A DNA stretch of 64,000 nucleotides from Spirochaetota bacterium (GTDB lineage Bacteria > Spirochaetota > UBA4802 > UBA5550): NCBI GenBank assembly GCA_017999915.1, contig JAGNKX010000009.1:176280-240279 (forward strand), given 5' to 3'. This document shows, piece by piece, positions 33,599-42,956 of this stretch (position 1 is the first letter of the stretch; each line of letters opens with the position of its first letter). The notes beneath the pieces are model-generated. The model worked only from the letters and a program-made list of their open reading frames with translations. It was not told the DNA's origin and did no database searches. Made by a program: the position numbers and the translations under genes.

Positions 33599-34200
33599 GC
33601 GGAGGTATCGGGTTCCCCTTTCGGTTTTTCAGGCAGAAAGAGGCGCCAGTTCGTAAAAAGGTATCGCACACCGGACAGCGCCGTGAGGATCGTGACGCCG
33701 AGCATTATCCAGTAGGGAACCGACTGGTGAGTTATATAGATCCCCCTCTTCCGGACAAAATAAATCATGATGATGATGACAATGGAGATCATCTGGAAAG
33801 CGGTCTTGACCTTGCCGAAACGGCTCGTTTTCAGTGTCTGGCCGCGCCGGATCGCCAGGTATCGCATAAAGGTGATCAACACATCACGGCCGACGATCAC
33901 CAGGATCATCCAGAAATCGAATATTTCCAGGTACGGATCGAGGACCATGAGGGCCGCCAGGACCGATATGACCAGGAACTTGTCGGCAAGGGGATCGATG
34001 AAAATCCCGAATTCCGATTCCTGGTTGAGCTTGCGGGCGCTCCAACCGTCAAGCATGTCGGTGAAGGACGCAACGGCGAAGAGAACGAGGGCGTAGATCC
34101 ATAATTTAGCATAAATAAGATAGATGAGAAGCGGAATCAGCACGATTCTCGAAAGGGAGAGAAGGTTCGGGATGGTAAAGATGAATTTAGGTACTTTCAT
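33595..34200 (-). CDS. pgsA: CDP-diacylglycerol-glycerol-3-phosphate phosphatidyltransferase
   Basis: 201 aa CDP-alcohol phosphatidyltransferase. The motif D-G-x2-A-R-x8-G-x3-D-x3-D is complete (DGWSARKLNQESEFGIFIDPLAD). Several membrane helices surround it. It makes phosphatidylglycerol phosphate, the substrate of the adjoining PgpA. It overlaps rimO by four bases. Confidence 0.92.
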   Translation of the reverse strand: MKVPKFIFTIPNLLSLSRIVLIPLLIYLIYAKLWIYALVLFAVASFTDMLDGWSARKLNQESEFGIFIDPLADKFLVISVLAALMVLDPYLEIFDFWMILVIVGRDVLITFMRYLAIRRGQTLKTSRFGKVKTAFQMISIVIIIMIYFVRKRGIYITHQSVPYWIMLGVTILTALSGVRYLFTNWRLFLPEKPKGEPDTSA

Positions 34201-35546
34201 ATGATTTCACCAATCAGGTCATACTCGGTGGATCCGGTGACCCTGACTTTAACAATCGAGTTAACCGCAGCATCCCTCGCGGTCAAGTAAAAAATACCGT
34301 CAACTTCCGGCGCGTCATAAATGGACCTGCCGGCCCAGGTGGCTTCGTCGATCCGCTCCTCCACGAGGACCGGCACGATGGCTCCGTCCATGGCGGCAAG
34401 CTTCCGCGCCGATATTTCCTGCTGGATCGCCATGAGGCGGTGATACCGCTCATTTTTGATCTCGGCCGGAACCGGGTCGTTGAGCTCCCAGGCACGCGTC
34501 CCCTCCTCCGGGGAATATGTAAAGGCCCCCACCCGGTCAAGAATAGCCTCTTCGATAAATCTCGTCAATTCGTCGAAATTCTTTTCTGTTTCCCCGGGAT
34601 ATCCCACCATGAAGGTGGAGCGGATCCTGATATCCGGCACCGCGTCTCGCAGCCGCCCTATCAGCGCCCGATAACTATCGGCATCGCCTGTGCGGCCCAT
34701 GGACCGAAGAATGGGAGCGCTCACGTGCTGGAAAGGGATATCTATATAGGGCACGACTTTACCCACATCCTTGAAGATCGAAATGATGCCATCATCAAGG
34801 TGATCGGGGTGGCAGTACATCAGCCGCAACCACTCGATACCGTCGATCCTGTCCAGCATGGCCGCCAGGTCGCGGAGCCCCGTATCTTCCCACCGGTAGG
34901 CGGATATGTCCTGCGCCACGACGACCAGCTCCTTCACGCCGCGGGCCGCCTCGCGCCGCGCGTCATCGAGAATCATCTCAGGGGACCACGACCGGTGAGG
35001 ACCGCGGATAAGGGGAATCGCGCAATAGGCGCAATTATTGGAGCACCCGTCGGAGATCTTGAGGTAGGCGTAGGAGAGCCCCCGGACCAGGGGCTCCCGC
35101 AGGGACCGGGGAGGTTGTATTTTGACGGATAATGCCCTGCTCAGGGCATCGACAAAATAGCCGTCCGGCAGGCCATAGAGAAAATCGATCTCCGGGATGT
35201 CCGACAGGATCTCCTCGCGATAGCGTTCGGAAAGGCACCCGACCACGGCGACCCTGCGGCCGAAATCGCGCTTTTCCATGGTATTGTCACCGTAAAACGG
35301 CTTGATGTTTTTTTTACCCGCGGCCCGCTGCTGCCCTATGGCGTCAAAGATGACCTCGATCGACTCTTCCTTGGCATCGGTGATGAAACCGCAGGTATTG
35401 ATGATTATGACATCGGCATCTTCAGAGGATTCGGCCGGCGCATACCCGGCGGAAGCCAGGGCCCCGTTGATCCTCTCGGAATCGACCTGGTTCTTGGCGC
35501 AACCGAGGGATATGATGTAGAAGGATATGTCCTGGGATGAAAACAC
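34197..35546 (-). CDS. rimO: Ribosomal protein S12 methylthiotransferase RimO
   Basis: About 449 aa. The UPF0004 N-terminal domain keeps the auxiliary-cluster cysteines (SLGCAKN, NTCGF, VVGCLSER). The radical SAM motif is CSNNCAYC, and a TRAM domain ends the protein. It adds a methylthio group to an Asp of ribosomal protein S12. An extra ~20-residue insert (GKKNIKPFYGDNTMEKRDFG) precedes the VVGCL strand. GTG 35546 follows GAGG and is favoured over a TTG at 35561. A perfect 14-bp palindrome lies inside the gene at 34668-34681. Confidence 0.92.
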   Translation of the reverse strand: MFSSQDISFYIISLGCAKNQVDSERINGALASAGYAPAESSEDADVIIINTCGFITDAKEESIEVIFDAIGQQRAAGKKNIKPFYGDNTMEKRDFGRRVAVVGCLSERYREEILSDIPEIDFLYGLPDGYFVDALSRALSVKIQPPRSLREPLVRGLSYAYLKISDGCSNNCAYCAIPLIRGPHRSWSPEMILDDARREAARGVKELVVVAQDISAYRWEDTGLRDLAAMLDRIDGIEWLRLMYCHPDHLDDGIISIFKDVGKVVPYIDIPFQHVSAPILRSMGRTGDADSYRALIGRLRDAVPDIRIRSTFMVGYPGETEKNFDELTRFIEEAILDRVGAFTYSPEEGTRAWELNDPVPAEIKNERYHRLMAIQQEISARKLAAMDGAIVPVLVEERIDEATWAGRSIYDAPEVDGIFYLTARDAAVNSIVKVRVTGSTEYDLIGEII

Positions 35547-35593
35547 GGAATGGAACCTCAATCAATACATCACCGGTTATTCAACTAATAATG

Positions 35594-35735
35594 CCCTCAC
35601 CCGTCCCTCCGGGACACCCTCTCCCATTAAAATTGGTAAAAAGGAGAGGGTTTCTTTATTAAGTGATTTATCTCAAGATTTCCCCCTCTCCTTTCTACAT
35701 ACCGAAATGGGAGAGGGGGATCAAGGGGGTGAGGG
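35594..35735. repeat. Nested inverted repeat of CCCTCACCC/CCCTCTCC type
   Basis: Outer arms CCCTCACCC (35594-35602)/GGGTGAGGG (35727-35735), a perfect 12-bp pair CCCTCTCCCATT (35617-35628)/AATGGGAGAGGG (35706-35717), and an inner pair GGAGAGGG/CCCTCTCC (35643-35690). The ~142-base element fills the spacer between rodZ and rimO and looks like a miniature or REP-type element. Confidence 0.8.
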
Positions 35736-35792
35736 GTTCAGTTATATCAGAGCAAATGACTCGCGATACCCCCGGCTACCGGAGGCCTTTTC

Positions 35793-36920
35793 TTACCAGT
35801 CCTTGACCACGATATGATAGAGGTTCGGGTTCTGGACGTCTTTTTTCCAGGTAATGACCTTGTTCGCGACCTGGCCCGCGGCGCCGAAGGAAAATTCCTT
35901 GCCATTGATGCGGGCCTTGATGCCGCCGGCATTGCCGATCTTGATCTGGATATATTCGGTCGCCTCCCAGCGTTCAACCTGGCCCTGGGGTATGAAACCG
36001 CGCACCTTGCGCACGCCGTCCAGGTACAGTTCAATGAAGGATTTCTGTACAAATTCCGCCTCAAATACTATTTTCAGGCTCTGCCGGTTTTGCGCCTCGA
36101 CACTGGTGCTGTCGGCTTTGGTTTCTCTTTCATCCTCTTTGGCTACTTTTTCTTCGACTTCCTTTTTATCGCCCAGGGAAACCATTATCTTTGCCCTGTT
36201 CTCGGTAAGGCCCTTGAGGGTAAAGGTTACGTCCCGGGGACATCCCTCGATCGTCAGGGTCCGCGGGTCCTCTATTTTGAATTTATAGAGCTTTTTACCG
36301 GGCAGCAATTCCAGCGTTACGGTTTCGCCGTTGATGCTCTTCAAAAGAAAAACAACTTCTTTATTTTCCACCAGGAACTGGACCGCTTCATTTTTATACA
36401 CGAGGATGAATCCCTTGTTGTTGGTCAGCTGCAGGTTGCGGAGGTTCTCTATTTCATGTTCCTTGTTCTTAGCGTATTCTTCTTTAATAGTGTCCGTAGA
36501 ATCGCCGCTGGATACATCGACACTTGACGTGAAGAGGGCCTTGATCCCCCAAATCAGGAATATGCACACCACCACAACACCGGCTATGAGGAGGACATTG
36601 CGGTTCTTATTTAAAAAGGACGACGCCATCATGCTGAAATTGGATTTCGTCGGCTTGGTCAGCTCTTCCAGCGGGGTGGCGCTTTCACCTATCTTGTATC
36701 CTTTATATGCCTGGACAATGGCCTCGACATCAAGCTTGAGGAACTCCGAATAGGTGCGCAAAAAGCCGATGAGGTAGGTTTCACTGGGAAACTTGTCGAA
36801 TTTTTCCTCCTCAAGGGCCTGGAGATATACCGGGCTGATATTGGTCTCCTTGACCACGTCCTTGATGGATATTTTTCTGGCTTCCCGCGCCTGACGTAAT
36901 GTTTCGCCGATGCTTTCCAA
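35793..36920 (-). CDS. rodZ: RodZ-like cell-shape protein
   Basis: 375 aa. Cytoplasmic helix-turn-helix domain (about 1-70, GETLRQAREARKISIKDVVKETNIS), a membrane helix at about 109-130, a linker and a C-terminal DUF4115 beta domain (about 290-375). RodZ ties MreB filaments to the membrane. An additional beta-rich block (about 170-250) precedes the usual DUF4115 and is longer than in E. coli. It follows lolA by three bases and is 15-20 kb from mreB. Confidence 0.87.
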   Translation of the reverse strand: MESIGETLRQAREARKISIKDVVKETNISPVYLQALEEEKFDKFPSETYLIGFLRTYSEFLKLDVEAIVQAYKGYKIGESATPLEELTKPTKSNFSMMASSFLNKNRNVLLIAGVVVVCIFLIWGIKALFTSSVDVSSGDSTDTIKEEYAKNKEHEIENLRNLQLTNNKGFILVYKNEAVQFLVENKEVVFLLKSINGETVTLELLPGKKLYKFKIEDPRTLTIEGCPRDVTFTLKGLTENRAKIMVSLGDKKEVEEKVAKEDERETKADSTSVEAQNRQSLKIVFEAEFVQKSFIELYLDGVRKVRGFIPQGQVERWEATEYIQIKIGNAGGIKARINGKEFSFGAAGQVANKVITWKKDVQNPNLYHIVVKDW

Positions 36921-36923
36921 GAT

Positions 36924-37622
36924 CTACTCCTCTGCTATCATTGGATTTTTTATTACACGGGCCCGCGAGGGCACGTCAAACTTGAACAGGCCATTGGGCA
37001 AGCTGACGTTCGTTTTCAGGTCGGAAAACGCTATATCGACCTTCTTTCCCGTGGATGTTTCACCCTGGGCCCTTATGATAAAATACCGCTCAGTGACCCA
37101 TAATTTCATCTTTCTGAAACCGCTCCGGCTCTCCTTCTGCTTCAGGATGAGGGTATACCGCTTGGTGCCGTCATCCTGCGTCTCGGGCTGATCCTTGGAG
37201 GCGAAACGGTAGTGATATTTCGAAAAAAGCCAGCTCAGGCCGCTCTTTGAACCGGATGTAAAAATACCGGTGTCCGAATTCAGGTCCTGTTCCGCCACCA
37301 CGTTCATGGAAGGGATATAAATCCACATCGTTTTGCCGTTTGAAACGATCTTCTGTCCGATGGGCTGACTGAATTCGATGCAAAGCTTGTTATGGGCCTT
37401 GTATTTTATCGTTCCTGCCTGGTGGTTCGTTCTGCCGCCTTTATCTGAAACAATTGTAAAATTCGCCTGGTATGAATCCATCTTACCGAAATTCTTCTTT
37501 ATATTATCAACGATATCGCTGACCGTCGTAAAGTCGAATTTAAACGCGAACAGATCAGTGGCCGGGCACGCCAATAAAACAATAAAGAAAAAAAAGAACG
37601 CCAATCTGCCTGATAATTTCAT
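36924..37622 (-). CDS. lolA: LolA-like outer-membrane lipoprotein carrier
   Basis: 232 aa with an N-terminal signal peptide (about 1-26) and a LolA fold: MDSYQANFTIVSDKGG, the GTIKYKAHNKLCIEFSQP strand pair, and GKTMWIYIPSMNVVAEQ. LolA ferries lipoproteins through the periplasm from LolCDE to the outer membrane, which implies a diderm cell. It heads a unit with rodZ. Divergent enough that a LolA-superfamily relative is possible. Confidence 0.82.
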   Translation of the reverse strand: MKLSGRLAFFFFFIVLLACPATDLFAFKFDFTTVSDIVDNIKKNFGKMDSYQANFTIVSDKGGRTNHQAGTIKYKAHNKLCIEFSQPIGQKIVSNGKTMWIYIPSMNVVAEQDLNSDTGIFTSGSKSGLSWLFSKYHYRFASKDQPETQDDGTKRYTLILKQKESRSGFRKMKLWVTERYFIIRAQGETSTGKKVDIAFSDLKTNVSLPNGLFKFDVPSRARVIKNPMIAEE

Positions 37623-38251
37623 GATATAATGAACCTGCCGGTAAGATACACTGACCTAAATTTGGGGTCAATGTATATTATCGTACCTTTAAAAGTCAAT
37701 CGGAAATTTAATAATATCGCTTTGTCATTGTGGCGATATCAGCAATGTCCCGATCAGATCCCGACGGCGGAATAATTCCGTTTATTATTAATGAAAAAAA
37801 TATATCCGGTGCCGGACAGGGCTCTCATGTGCCGGGGATAATGCCGTACACGACAAGAGAAGTGATATTATCCACCATGGTTTATGTCATTTATCCGTGG
37901 AACAACATGAAACACGTATGTCTTTCACGTGAAAGCAATCACACTGTCTTTTTAAGAGCATCTAGAATTTCTACTTGACCAAAATGCATGATGACAAAAA
38001 TGCACCTATCAGACATAACAGGAGAAATATTTTTTCAAAAATATTTTTCCTGCAAATAAATTCTCACTAAAAATGCTGGACAAATATATTAATGGTTGTA
38101 ACCTTGTTTTATATAAAATACTTGCCAAGCGGTTATTGCAACAACGAATATTTATCTTACGAATCAGAAAACAGCTGTAGCCTAACAATGCACTGGTAAC
38201 TTCGCCTTGCAATAAGCGAAGTTAGCCAAACACCATCTTACAGGATTTACC
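37623..38251. other. 629-base AT-rich gene-free region
   Basis: Short minus-strand frames here lack ribosome sites and familiar content. The segment ends in the hairpin at 38195-38227 just before the small gene at 38252. Nothing else recognised. Confidence 0.6.
38180..38227 (+). repeat. Hairpin with integron attC-like core sequences
   Basis: GCCTAAC (38180-38186) fits the RYYYAAC core and GTTAGCC (38221-38227) is one base off GTTRRRY. Between them GGTAACTTCGC pairs with GCGAAGTTAGCC around the loop. Possibly an attC-like or simply a hairpin; no integrase is present. Confidence 0.3.
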
Positions 38252-38440
38252 ATGAAAGCAATATTTATCGGGAATAAAAAATTCAGGGAAATAGACCTAC
38301 TTGAGCTCAGGCGCGATGAGGATTTCATCCGCCTGATCGATGAATATTCGCTGATGGAATCGCCGATCATTTACTTTTCCGCGGGAGATGCCAAGATCAA
38401 GGAGATCCTGATCAAGAAAGATCCCACCTTTTCGGCATAG
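38252..38440 (+). CDS. Small hypothetical protein
   Basis: 62 aa, charged and probably soluble (KKFREIDLLELRRDEDFIRLIDE), with AGGA upstream and a strong terminator downstream. No family recognised. Confidence 0.55.
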   Translation: MKAIFIGNKKFREIDLLELRRDEDFIRLIDEYSLMESPIIYFSAGDAKIKEILIKKDPTFSA

Positions 38441-38470
38441 TCTCTCCGATAATCAATCGAAACAGCGACG

Positions 38471-38492
38471 CGCCGGCCCTGCCGGCGTTTTT
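38471..38492 (+). terminator. Terminator after the small gene at 38252
   Basis: CGCCGGC/GCCGGCG stem with a three-base loop then TTTTT. The stop codon of the convergent phosphoesterase gene lies at its end. Confidence 0.85.
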
Positions 38493-38955
38493 AGTCTTCA
38501 ATCTTTCCGTGAGTGAACACGAGCGGGTTCCCGAGGGAAATAAGACCGTACATGCCATTGTTCGCGGGGCCCGGATTGAACAGGGCGGGTTTTCCGTCCC
38601 TGTGATAGGCGATATGGGTGTGGCCGAAGAGGACCGCCTGTGCCTTCCTGTTCCTGCCTTCTCGCTCGATACGATCGTATTCGGCATGGACGCCGAACTG
38701 GTCGCCGTGGGCGACCATGAACCGCGCCGGTCCGGCATCAACCATGGCGATGCGCTCCATGTCCGGGCACCGGGCCAGATCGATGTTGCCGCTCACGCGC
38801 ACGACCGTGACTCCCTCCGGGATGTCGACATGGAAAAGGTCGTTGACGCCGTCCCCGCAATGGACGAGGTATTCAAAGGGATATGCCCTGGCTATGATGC
38901 GGTTCAGTTTCACATGGTTTCCGTGGGAATCCGATACGACCAGTATGGTGGCCAT
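38491..38955 (-). CDS. YfcE/MJ0936-type phosphodiesterase
   Basis: 154 aa metallophosphoesterase. Motifs: VSDSHGNH, CGDGVNDL, VSGNIDLAR, AHGDQFGVH and FGHTHIAYH. This set defines the YfcE family of small phosphodiesterases. It begins three bases after the REC-PP2C gene, so they share a transcript. The substrate is unknown. Confidence 0.9.
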   Translation of the reverse strand: MATILVVSDSHGNHVKLNRIIARAYPFEYLVHCGDGVNDLFHVDIPEGVTVVRVSGNIDLARCPDMERIAMVDAGPARFMVAHGDQFGVHAEYDRIEREGRNRKAQAVLFGHTHIAYHRDGKPALFNPGPANNGMYGLISLGNPLVFTHGKIED

Positions 38956-38958
38956 GGC

Positions 38959-40059
38959 TTACGAGAGATCGACAAGCATCAGGGTGCAGTCGTCCATGAC
39001 CACCACATCGGGGCCGGTCACGAATTTCTGTATCATTCTGAACTTTTCGAGGGAGGTTTTTTCCTTAGCCGACAGGACTTCATTGATGAGCTTTTCCCCG
39101 ACGGCCATTTCCGTGTCGTTGATGATGTCGAGAATACCGTCGGTTACGGCGAAAATGCTTGCGGACCCCGCCAACTTCATCGTATGGGTTTCGTAATCCG
39201 CGCCGACAATGGGACCCAGAAACGAATCGTTCCCGCCCAGCTGGATCATGCCGTCGCCGGTGATACAGTAAGGATTCGGGTGGCCGGCATTGGAATATGT
39301 CAGCTCCCGCGTCGTCGGATTGAACAGGGCGCAAAAGGCGGTAACAAAGGATTCCACCGGGAGGTTCCCCGACAGCTCCTGGTTCATGATCGCCATGATC
39401 TCCCCCGGAACATCGGTCTTCTGGAGGGCGTTGCGGAATACCATCTTCACGATTGCTGTAAAGAGCGACGCGGAAATGCTGTGACCCGAAACATCGGCAA
39501 TGAAGAACATGACACGGTCGTCCCTGAAAATGACATAGTCGTACAGATCGCCGCCGATGTCGGACAGGGGCATGGACCAGGTATTGATCTTCACCCGGTC
39601 CGTTTTCACGATCGGCTCGGGGAAAAGGTATTTCTGCAGCTTCCGGGCCATCAACAGCTCGACCCTGATGAACTCGTTGAAATTGATGATCTCCCCGATT
39701 TTCAGGCCGTTTTCAACACGCTTCAGCATCACCTCGGTCTGCTCCGGCTTGCGGATGAAATCATACACGCCGAGTTTGTAGCTTTCCACGATATTGTCGG
39801 GATTGTGCTCGCCAGAGATCATAAGCACCGGCACATGGGTAAGATTGTTATCCTTCACATTGCGTAGAAAGCTCAATCCATCCATTTCCGGCATGTTCAT
39901 ATCCAGCATGATAAGGTCTACGGATACGGACGGGAGCTTATCCATGGCCTCTTTTCCATTCGATGCCGTGATCACCTCGTATCCGGAGGTGGACAGGATG
40001 CGCGTGAGGAGCTTTCGAATCTGCTCCTCATCATCAATGACCATTATCTTCTTTTTCAT
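38959..40059 (-). CDS. Response regulator with PP2C-type phosphatase output (RsbU-like)
   Basis: 366 aa. Receiver domain 1-120 with phosphoacceptor Asp53 (LIMLDMNMPEMDG). SpoIIE/PP2C domain from about 165, with all metal motifs intact: IGGDLYDY, IADVSGHS, VTDGILD and DDCTLMLVD. Such proteins dephosphorylate anti-anti-sigma factors in partner-switching pathways in response to a histidine kinase. No cognate kinase or STAS protein is close. First of a two-gene unit with the YfcE-like gene. Confidence 0.92.
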   Translation of the reverse strand: MKKKIMVIDDEEQIRKLLTRILSTSGYEVITASNGKEAMDKLPSVSVDLIMLDMNMPEMDGLSFLRNVKDNNLTHVPVLMISGEHNPDNIVESYKLGVYDFIRKPEQTEVMLKRVENGLKIGEIINFNEFIRVELLMARKLQKYLFPEPIVKTDRVKINTWSMPLSDIGGDLYDYVIFRDDRVMFFIADVSGHSISASLFTAIVKMVFRNALQKTDVPGEIMAIMNQELSGNLPVESFVTAFCALFNPTTRELTYSNAGHPNPYCITGDGMIQLGGNDSFLGPIVGADYETHTMKLAGSASIFAVTDGILDIINDTEMAVGEKLINEVLSAKEKTSLEKFRMIQKFVTGPDVVVMDDCTLMLVDLS

Positions 40060-40162
40060 GAACGTTACGAAAAGCGATCGCAGGCCATAATAACAAATCA
40101 GGCTGACAAATCAAACAATTAATCAATTGTGAATATAAAAAACCCCGCGGCAGGCTTCGGGA

Positions 40163-40238
40163 TTTTTATCGCATAATGTGTTGCGCGCTCTCATACCCGG
40201 AGCAAGGCTCCGGAAATTTTCGCCCTCTGCGATAAAAA
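40163..40238. repeat. ~76-bp palindromic element, copy 1
   Basis: Ends TTTTTATCGCA (40163-40173) and TGCGATAAAAA (40228-40238) are perfect complements; an inner CCGGAGC/GCTCCGG hairpin lies at 40197-40213. Internal TAATGTGTTGCGCGCTCTCA is shared with the copy at 47.4 kb. It lies between the 40322 gene and the REC-PP2C gene. Confidence 0.85.
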
Positions 40239-40321
40239 ACGATACTATTGGCATGCGAAAAAATACACCGAAGCGGGAAAGACCGTCATCTGCCCTAAAT
40301 GACAGAATAAATTGAGGATTA

Positions 40322-40759
40322 TTATTTTCCGGAAGATCTTCGTTCCTGAATAAATACGGCCCAGAAGACCAGGGAAAGAATCAGGCAAAAGACCATGGAA
40401 TTCCTGGTCAGGACGGAACCCTTTTTTCTCCTGTCGAGAAGTAGTTCCAGATAAGCCTTGCGGGTTGCGTCGATTTCTTCGCCATTGTAAACCCGTTTGT
40501 CAAAATAAGCCAGGGAATTCTTTACCGATACCCCTTCGGCGTCAAAGTAGCCGTATCCGGCGAAGACCTGGGGATCGCGGAGCATCAGGTAAGCCTTCTT
40601 GTAGTTGGCGCTGATATTGTCCCTGGCATTGAGCAATGTTTCGATCCGCGGCTCCACCGAAAGGATCGAATAAAAGGCCACCGCTCCGAGGATAATGGCC
40701 GCGACCAGCGTCGTTACGGCCGCGATGAGGTATATTCTTGAATCATCAATTTTTTTCAT
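40322..40759 (-). CDS. Two-helix membrane protein, unassigned
   Basis: 145 aa. Membrane helices at about 9-32 and 117-136, with a ~80-residue, likely extracytoplasmic, helical domain between (NARDNISANYKKAYLMLRDPQVF). The topology resembles small sensor or scaffold proteins with a four-helix periplasmic domain. It overlaps the preceding lipoprotein gene by 14 bases. Confidence 0.65.
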   Translation of the reverse strand: MKKIDDSRIYLIAAVTTLVAAIILGAVAFYSILSVEPRIETLLNARDNISANYKKAYLMLRDPQVFAGYGYFDAEGVSVKNSLAYFDKRVYNGEEIDATRKAYLELLLDRRKKGSVLTRNSMVFCLILSLVFWAVFIQERRSSGK

Positions 40760-41234
40760 TCACTTTGTCCTTCAGCAGGTCCAGGATGTTCTTTTTCCCG
40801 TATTCGGTCAGTTCAAAGGTTATGTTCTTTTCGTCGATGAAAGAGCGCTCGAGGACCTTCTCGTTCATGAGCTTTTCCTTGTCGGAACCGAAGAGGGTCA
40901 CCAGGGGCATGATCTCACTCTCGGTATAGGTCTTCTCCGCCTCGATGATCCCGGTATCGAAGGGAAGAATGACGGGCAGCGTGAAGGGGATGGCCAGCAC
41001 GCGGGTTTTGCCGTCCAGGAACACGACCGATCCCTTCATGTCGACAAAGGCGGTATCGCTGTTCTCGTTCTGGATGCCCGTGCTCACCATCAGCCTATAT
41101 AATTCCTTGTTGTCCTTGATCACCGGCTCGATCTTTATGGTCGGGGAGACAAGCTTTTCCGGCATCTTGGCGCACCCGGAGAGAACCAGTGCGCCCATCA
41201 GAACCGGAATCAATGCCGCATATATCTTTTCCAT
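40746..41234 (-). CDS. Lipoprotein, unassigned
   Basis: 162 aa from ATG 41234 (GGAA five bases upstream). Signal peptide with lipobox VLSGC (Cys20). The mature part is beta-rich (GIQNENSDTAFVDMKGSVVF), compatible with a LEA/WHy-like beta sandwich, ending in a Lys-rich helix. Start of a unit with the membrane protein at 40322. Confidence 0.68.
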   Translation of the reverse strand: MEKIYAALIPVLMGALVLSGCAKMPEKLVSPTIKIEPVIKDNKELYRLMVSTGIQNENSDTAFVDMKGSVVFLDGKTRVLAIPFTLPVILPFDTGIIEAEKTYTESEIMPLVTLFGSDKEKLMNEKVLERSFIDEKNITFELTEYGKKNILDLLKDKVNEKN

Positions 41235-41438
41235 GGTCATTCCGCGCGTCAAATCCTTTCAATATATTACAACGCCATGCCGCAGGCGTTCAACTTGTTC
41301 AAAGCAAACTGCTCGCTTAATTGATTTTAGTCAAGAAAAATATACCGGCCGGCCATAAAAGCTTGACACGACTGATTCCTGCTTCCTATATTCGCAGTGC
41401 CGGATACCGGCATAATCACTCTCACCTGGAGACCTCGG

Positions 41439-42602
41439 ATGAACATCTTAAGAAAACAACCGGTCATAGCGACGACCATTGTATTCCTGCTCATATCATT
41501 TACCTACTGCGAGCAGAAAGACAGGGGATTCGCCAAAAATACCCCTCTCGAAGGCATCAATGAAACGGCCCTTCTCTTCGCCGGCAAGGAAATCCCCAAA
41601 GAATCGAAGCTCTACCAGTATAGCCAGTCGGGCTTTTATAAATCCTACAGCCAGCAGATGGATTCGGCATGGAACAGGCTGCAGAAGCCGAACCTTCAGA
41701 AGATCACGGAATGGTGGCAGAAATACAAGCCGGCACGGCACAGCGGCTCGGTGCTGTATCCCTTCAGCGGGCCCGATATCATGAACGCCCTCACCTTTTT
41801 CCCGGACGCGGACACCATCGTCATGTTCGGCCTCGAGCCGCCAGGAGTGATACCGTCGCCGGCGGGCATGTCGGCGGAACAGATCACCCAGGGCCTGAAC
41901 GGGCTCCGGGGTTCCCTGGGCGATATTCTTCACATGAACTTTTTCAAGACCGAAGGGATGGCCGCGGAGATGAGCAACAAATCCTTCAACAGCATCGGCG
42001 GCATCATGATGTATTTCCTCGCCACCAACGGCTATACAGTCGTTGACGCGAGAAAAATCGCCATCGACGCCGACAGCGACGTGGCGCCGGGCAAACCGTC
42101 GGACGACCGGATCAACTGGCAGAACCCGCCGAAATCTCGCATACCCGGCGTGGAGATATCCTTCCGTAAAGGCTCCGGGAAAGTAAAGACCGTCCGCTAT
42201 TACATGCTGAACGTGATCGACCAGGCCCTGGCGACGAGCTCGCCCAATTTCATCCCCTATCTTAAAAAAGAAGGGCCCTACGCGACCATCATAAAGTCGG
42301 CGTCGTACCTGATGCACAATGATAACACCAAGTTCACGAAGATCCGTGCCGCGGTCCTCGAGTCCACCAGCTACCTGGTGCAGGACGATTCCGGTGTTCC
42401 CCTCCGCTACTTCAAGCCGGAGAAGTGGAAGCTCGCCTTCCATGGCTACTACGACGGGCCCATCGGCCTCTTCGCCAACCGCATGCAGAAGGATCTCAAG
42501 AAAGCGATGGATGAAAAATCGACCGGCAGGCTCCCCTTCAGCTATGGCTATGTTTACAAGCAGGGCCAATCAAACCTGATGACGGCGGAGAAGATAAAGT
42601 AG
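41439..42602 (+). CDS. Exported protein, unassigned
   Basis: 387 aa from ATG 41439, with GGAG seven bases upstream. Signal peptide ends near SFTYCEQ, so lipidation at that Cys is possible though the lipobox is atypical. The mature protein has a WWQKYKPARHSGSVLYPFSGPDIM block and no family I can name. It resembles large extracytoplasmic proteins of unknown function in which VLYPFSGPD recurs. A strong terminator follows, so it stands alone. Confidence 0.65.
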   Translation: MNILRKQPVIATTIVFLLISFTYCEQKDRGFAKNTPLEGINETALLFAGKEIPKESKLYQYSQSGFYKSYSQQMDSAWNRLQKPNLQKITEWWQKYKPARHSGSVLYPFSGPDIMNALTFFPDADTIVMFGLEPPGVIPSPAGMSAEQITQGLNGLRGSLGDILHMNFFKTEGMAAEMSNKSFNSIGGIMMYFLATNGYTVVDARKIAIDADSDVAPGKPSDDRINWQNPPKSRIPGVEISFRKGSGKVKTVRYYMLNVIDQALATSSPNFIPYLKKEGPYATIIKSASYLMHNDNTKFTKIRAAVLESTSYLVQDDSGVPLRYFKPEKWKLAFHGYYDGPIGLFANRMQKDLKKAMDEKSTGRLPFSYGYVYKQGQSNLMTAEKIK

Positions 42603-42627
42603 CGAGCTCAATTTCATAGAACCCTAA

Positions 42628-42658
42628 AAAGGCGCGTACACCAATACGCGCCTTTTTT
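42628..42658 (+). terminator. Terminator of the 41439 gene
   Basis: AAAGGCGCGTA/TACGCGCCTTT stem, six-base loop, then TTTTTT. It lies 25 bases past the stop codon. Confidence 0.9.
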
Positions 42659-42897
42659 ATTTGAGTGCCGATCTCCGGCCGGGTGCGGTCCTAAGTTTCT
42701 CCCTCTGAATTTATGATACAGCAAAACATGAAGAACATCCTTCCGGAACGATGCCCCCTGTATGGCCGAACGATCCGGATTACCATACACACAAAAATGA
42801 AATGGAATAATTCACCCCGATGAACCAGACTTATGGCATCGTATTCCATCCCGGATTTAAGCGGCGGTATTCGACGCTGACCGGGGAAATGACATAA

Positions 42898-42931
42898 AAA
42901 AAGCTCTCTGACATCGATCAGAGAGCTTTTT
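42898..42931 (-). terminator. Terminator of the FadL-like gene
   Basis: AAAAAGCTCTCTGA and its exact complement around a six-base loop, 25 bases past the stop on the minus strand, giving a T-run. The ~240 bases between this and the previous terminator hold no gene that I can support. Confidence 0.9.
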
Positions 42932-42956
42932 ATATTACAGATTGTTTTTTCCGGTA

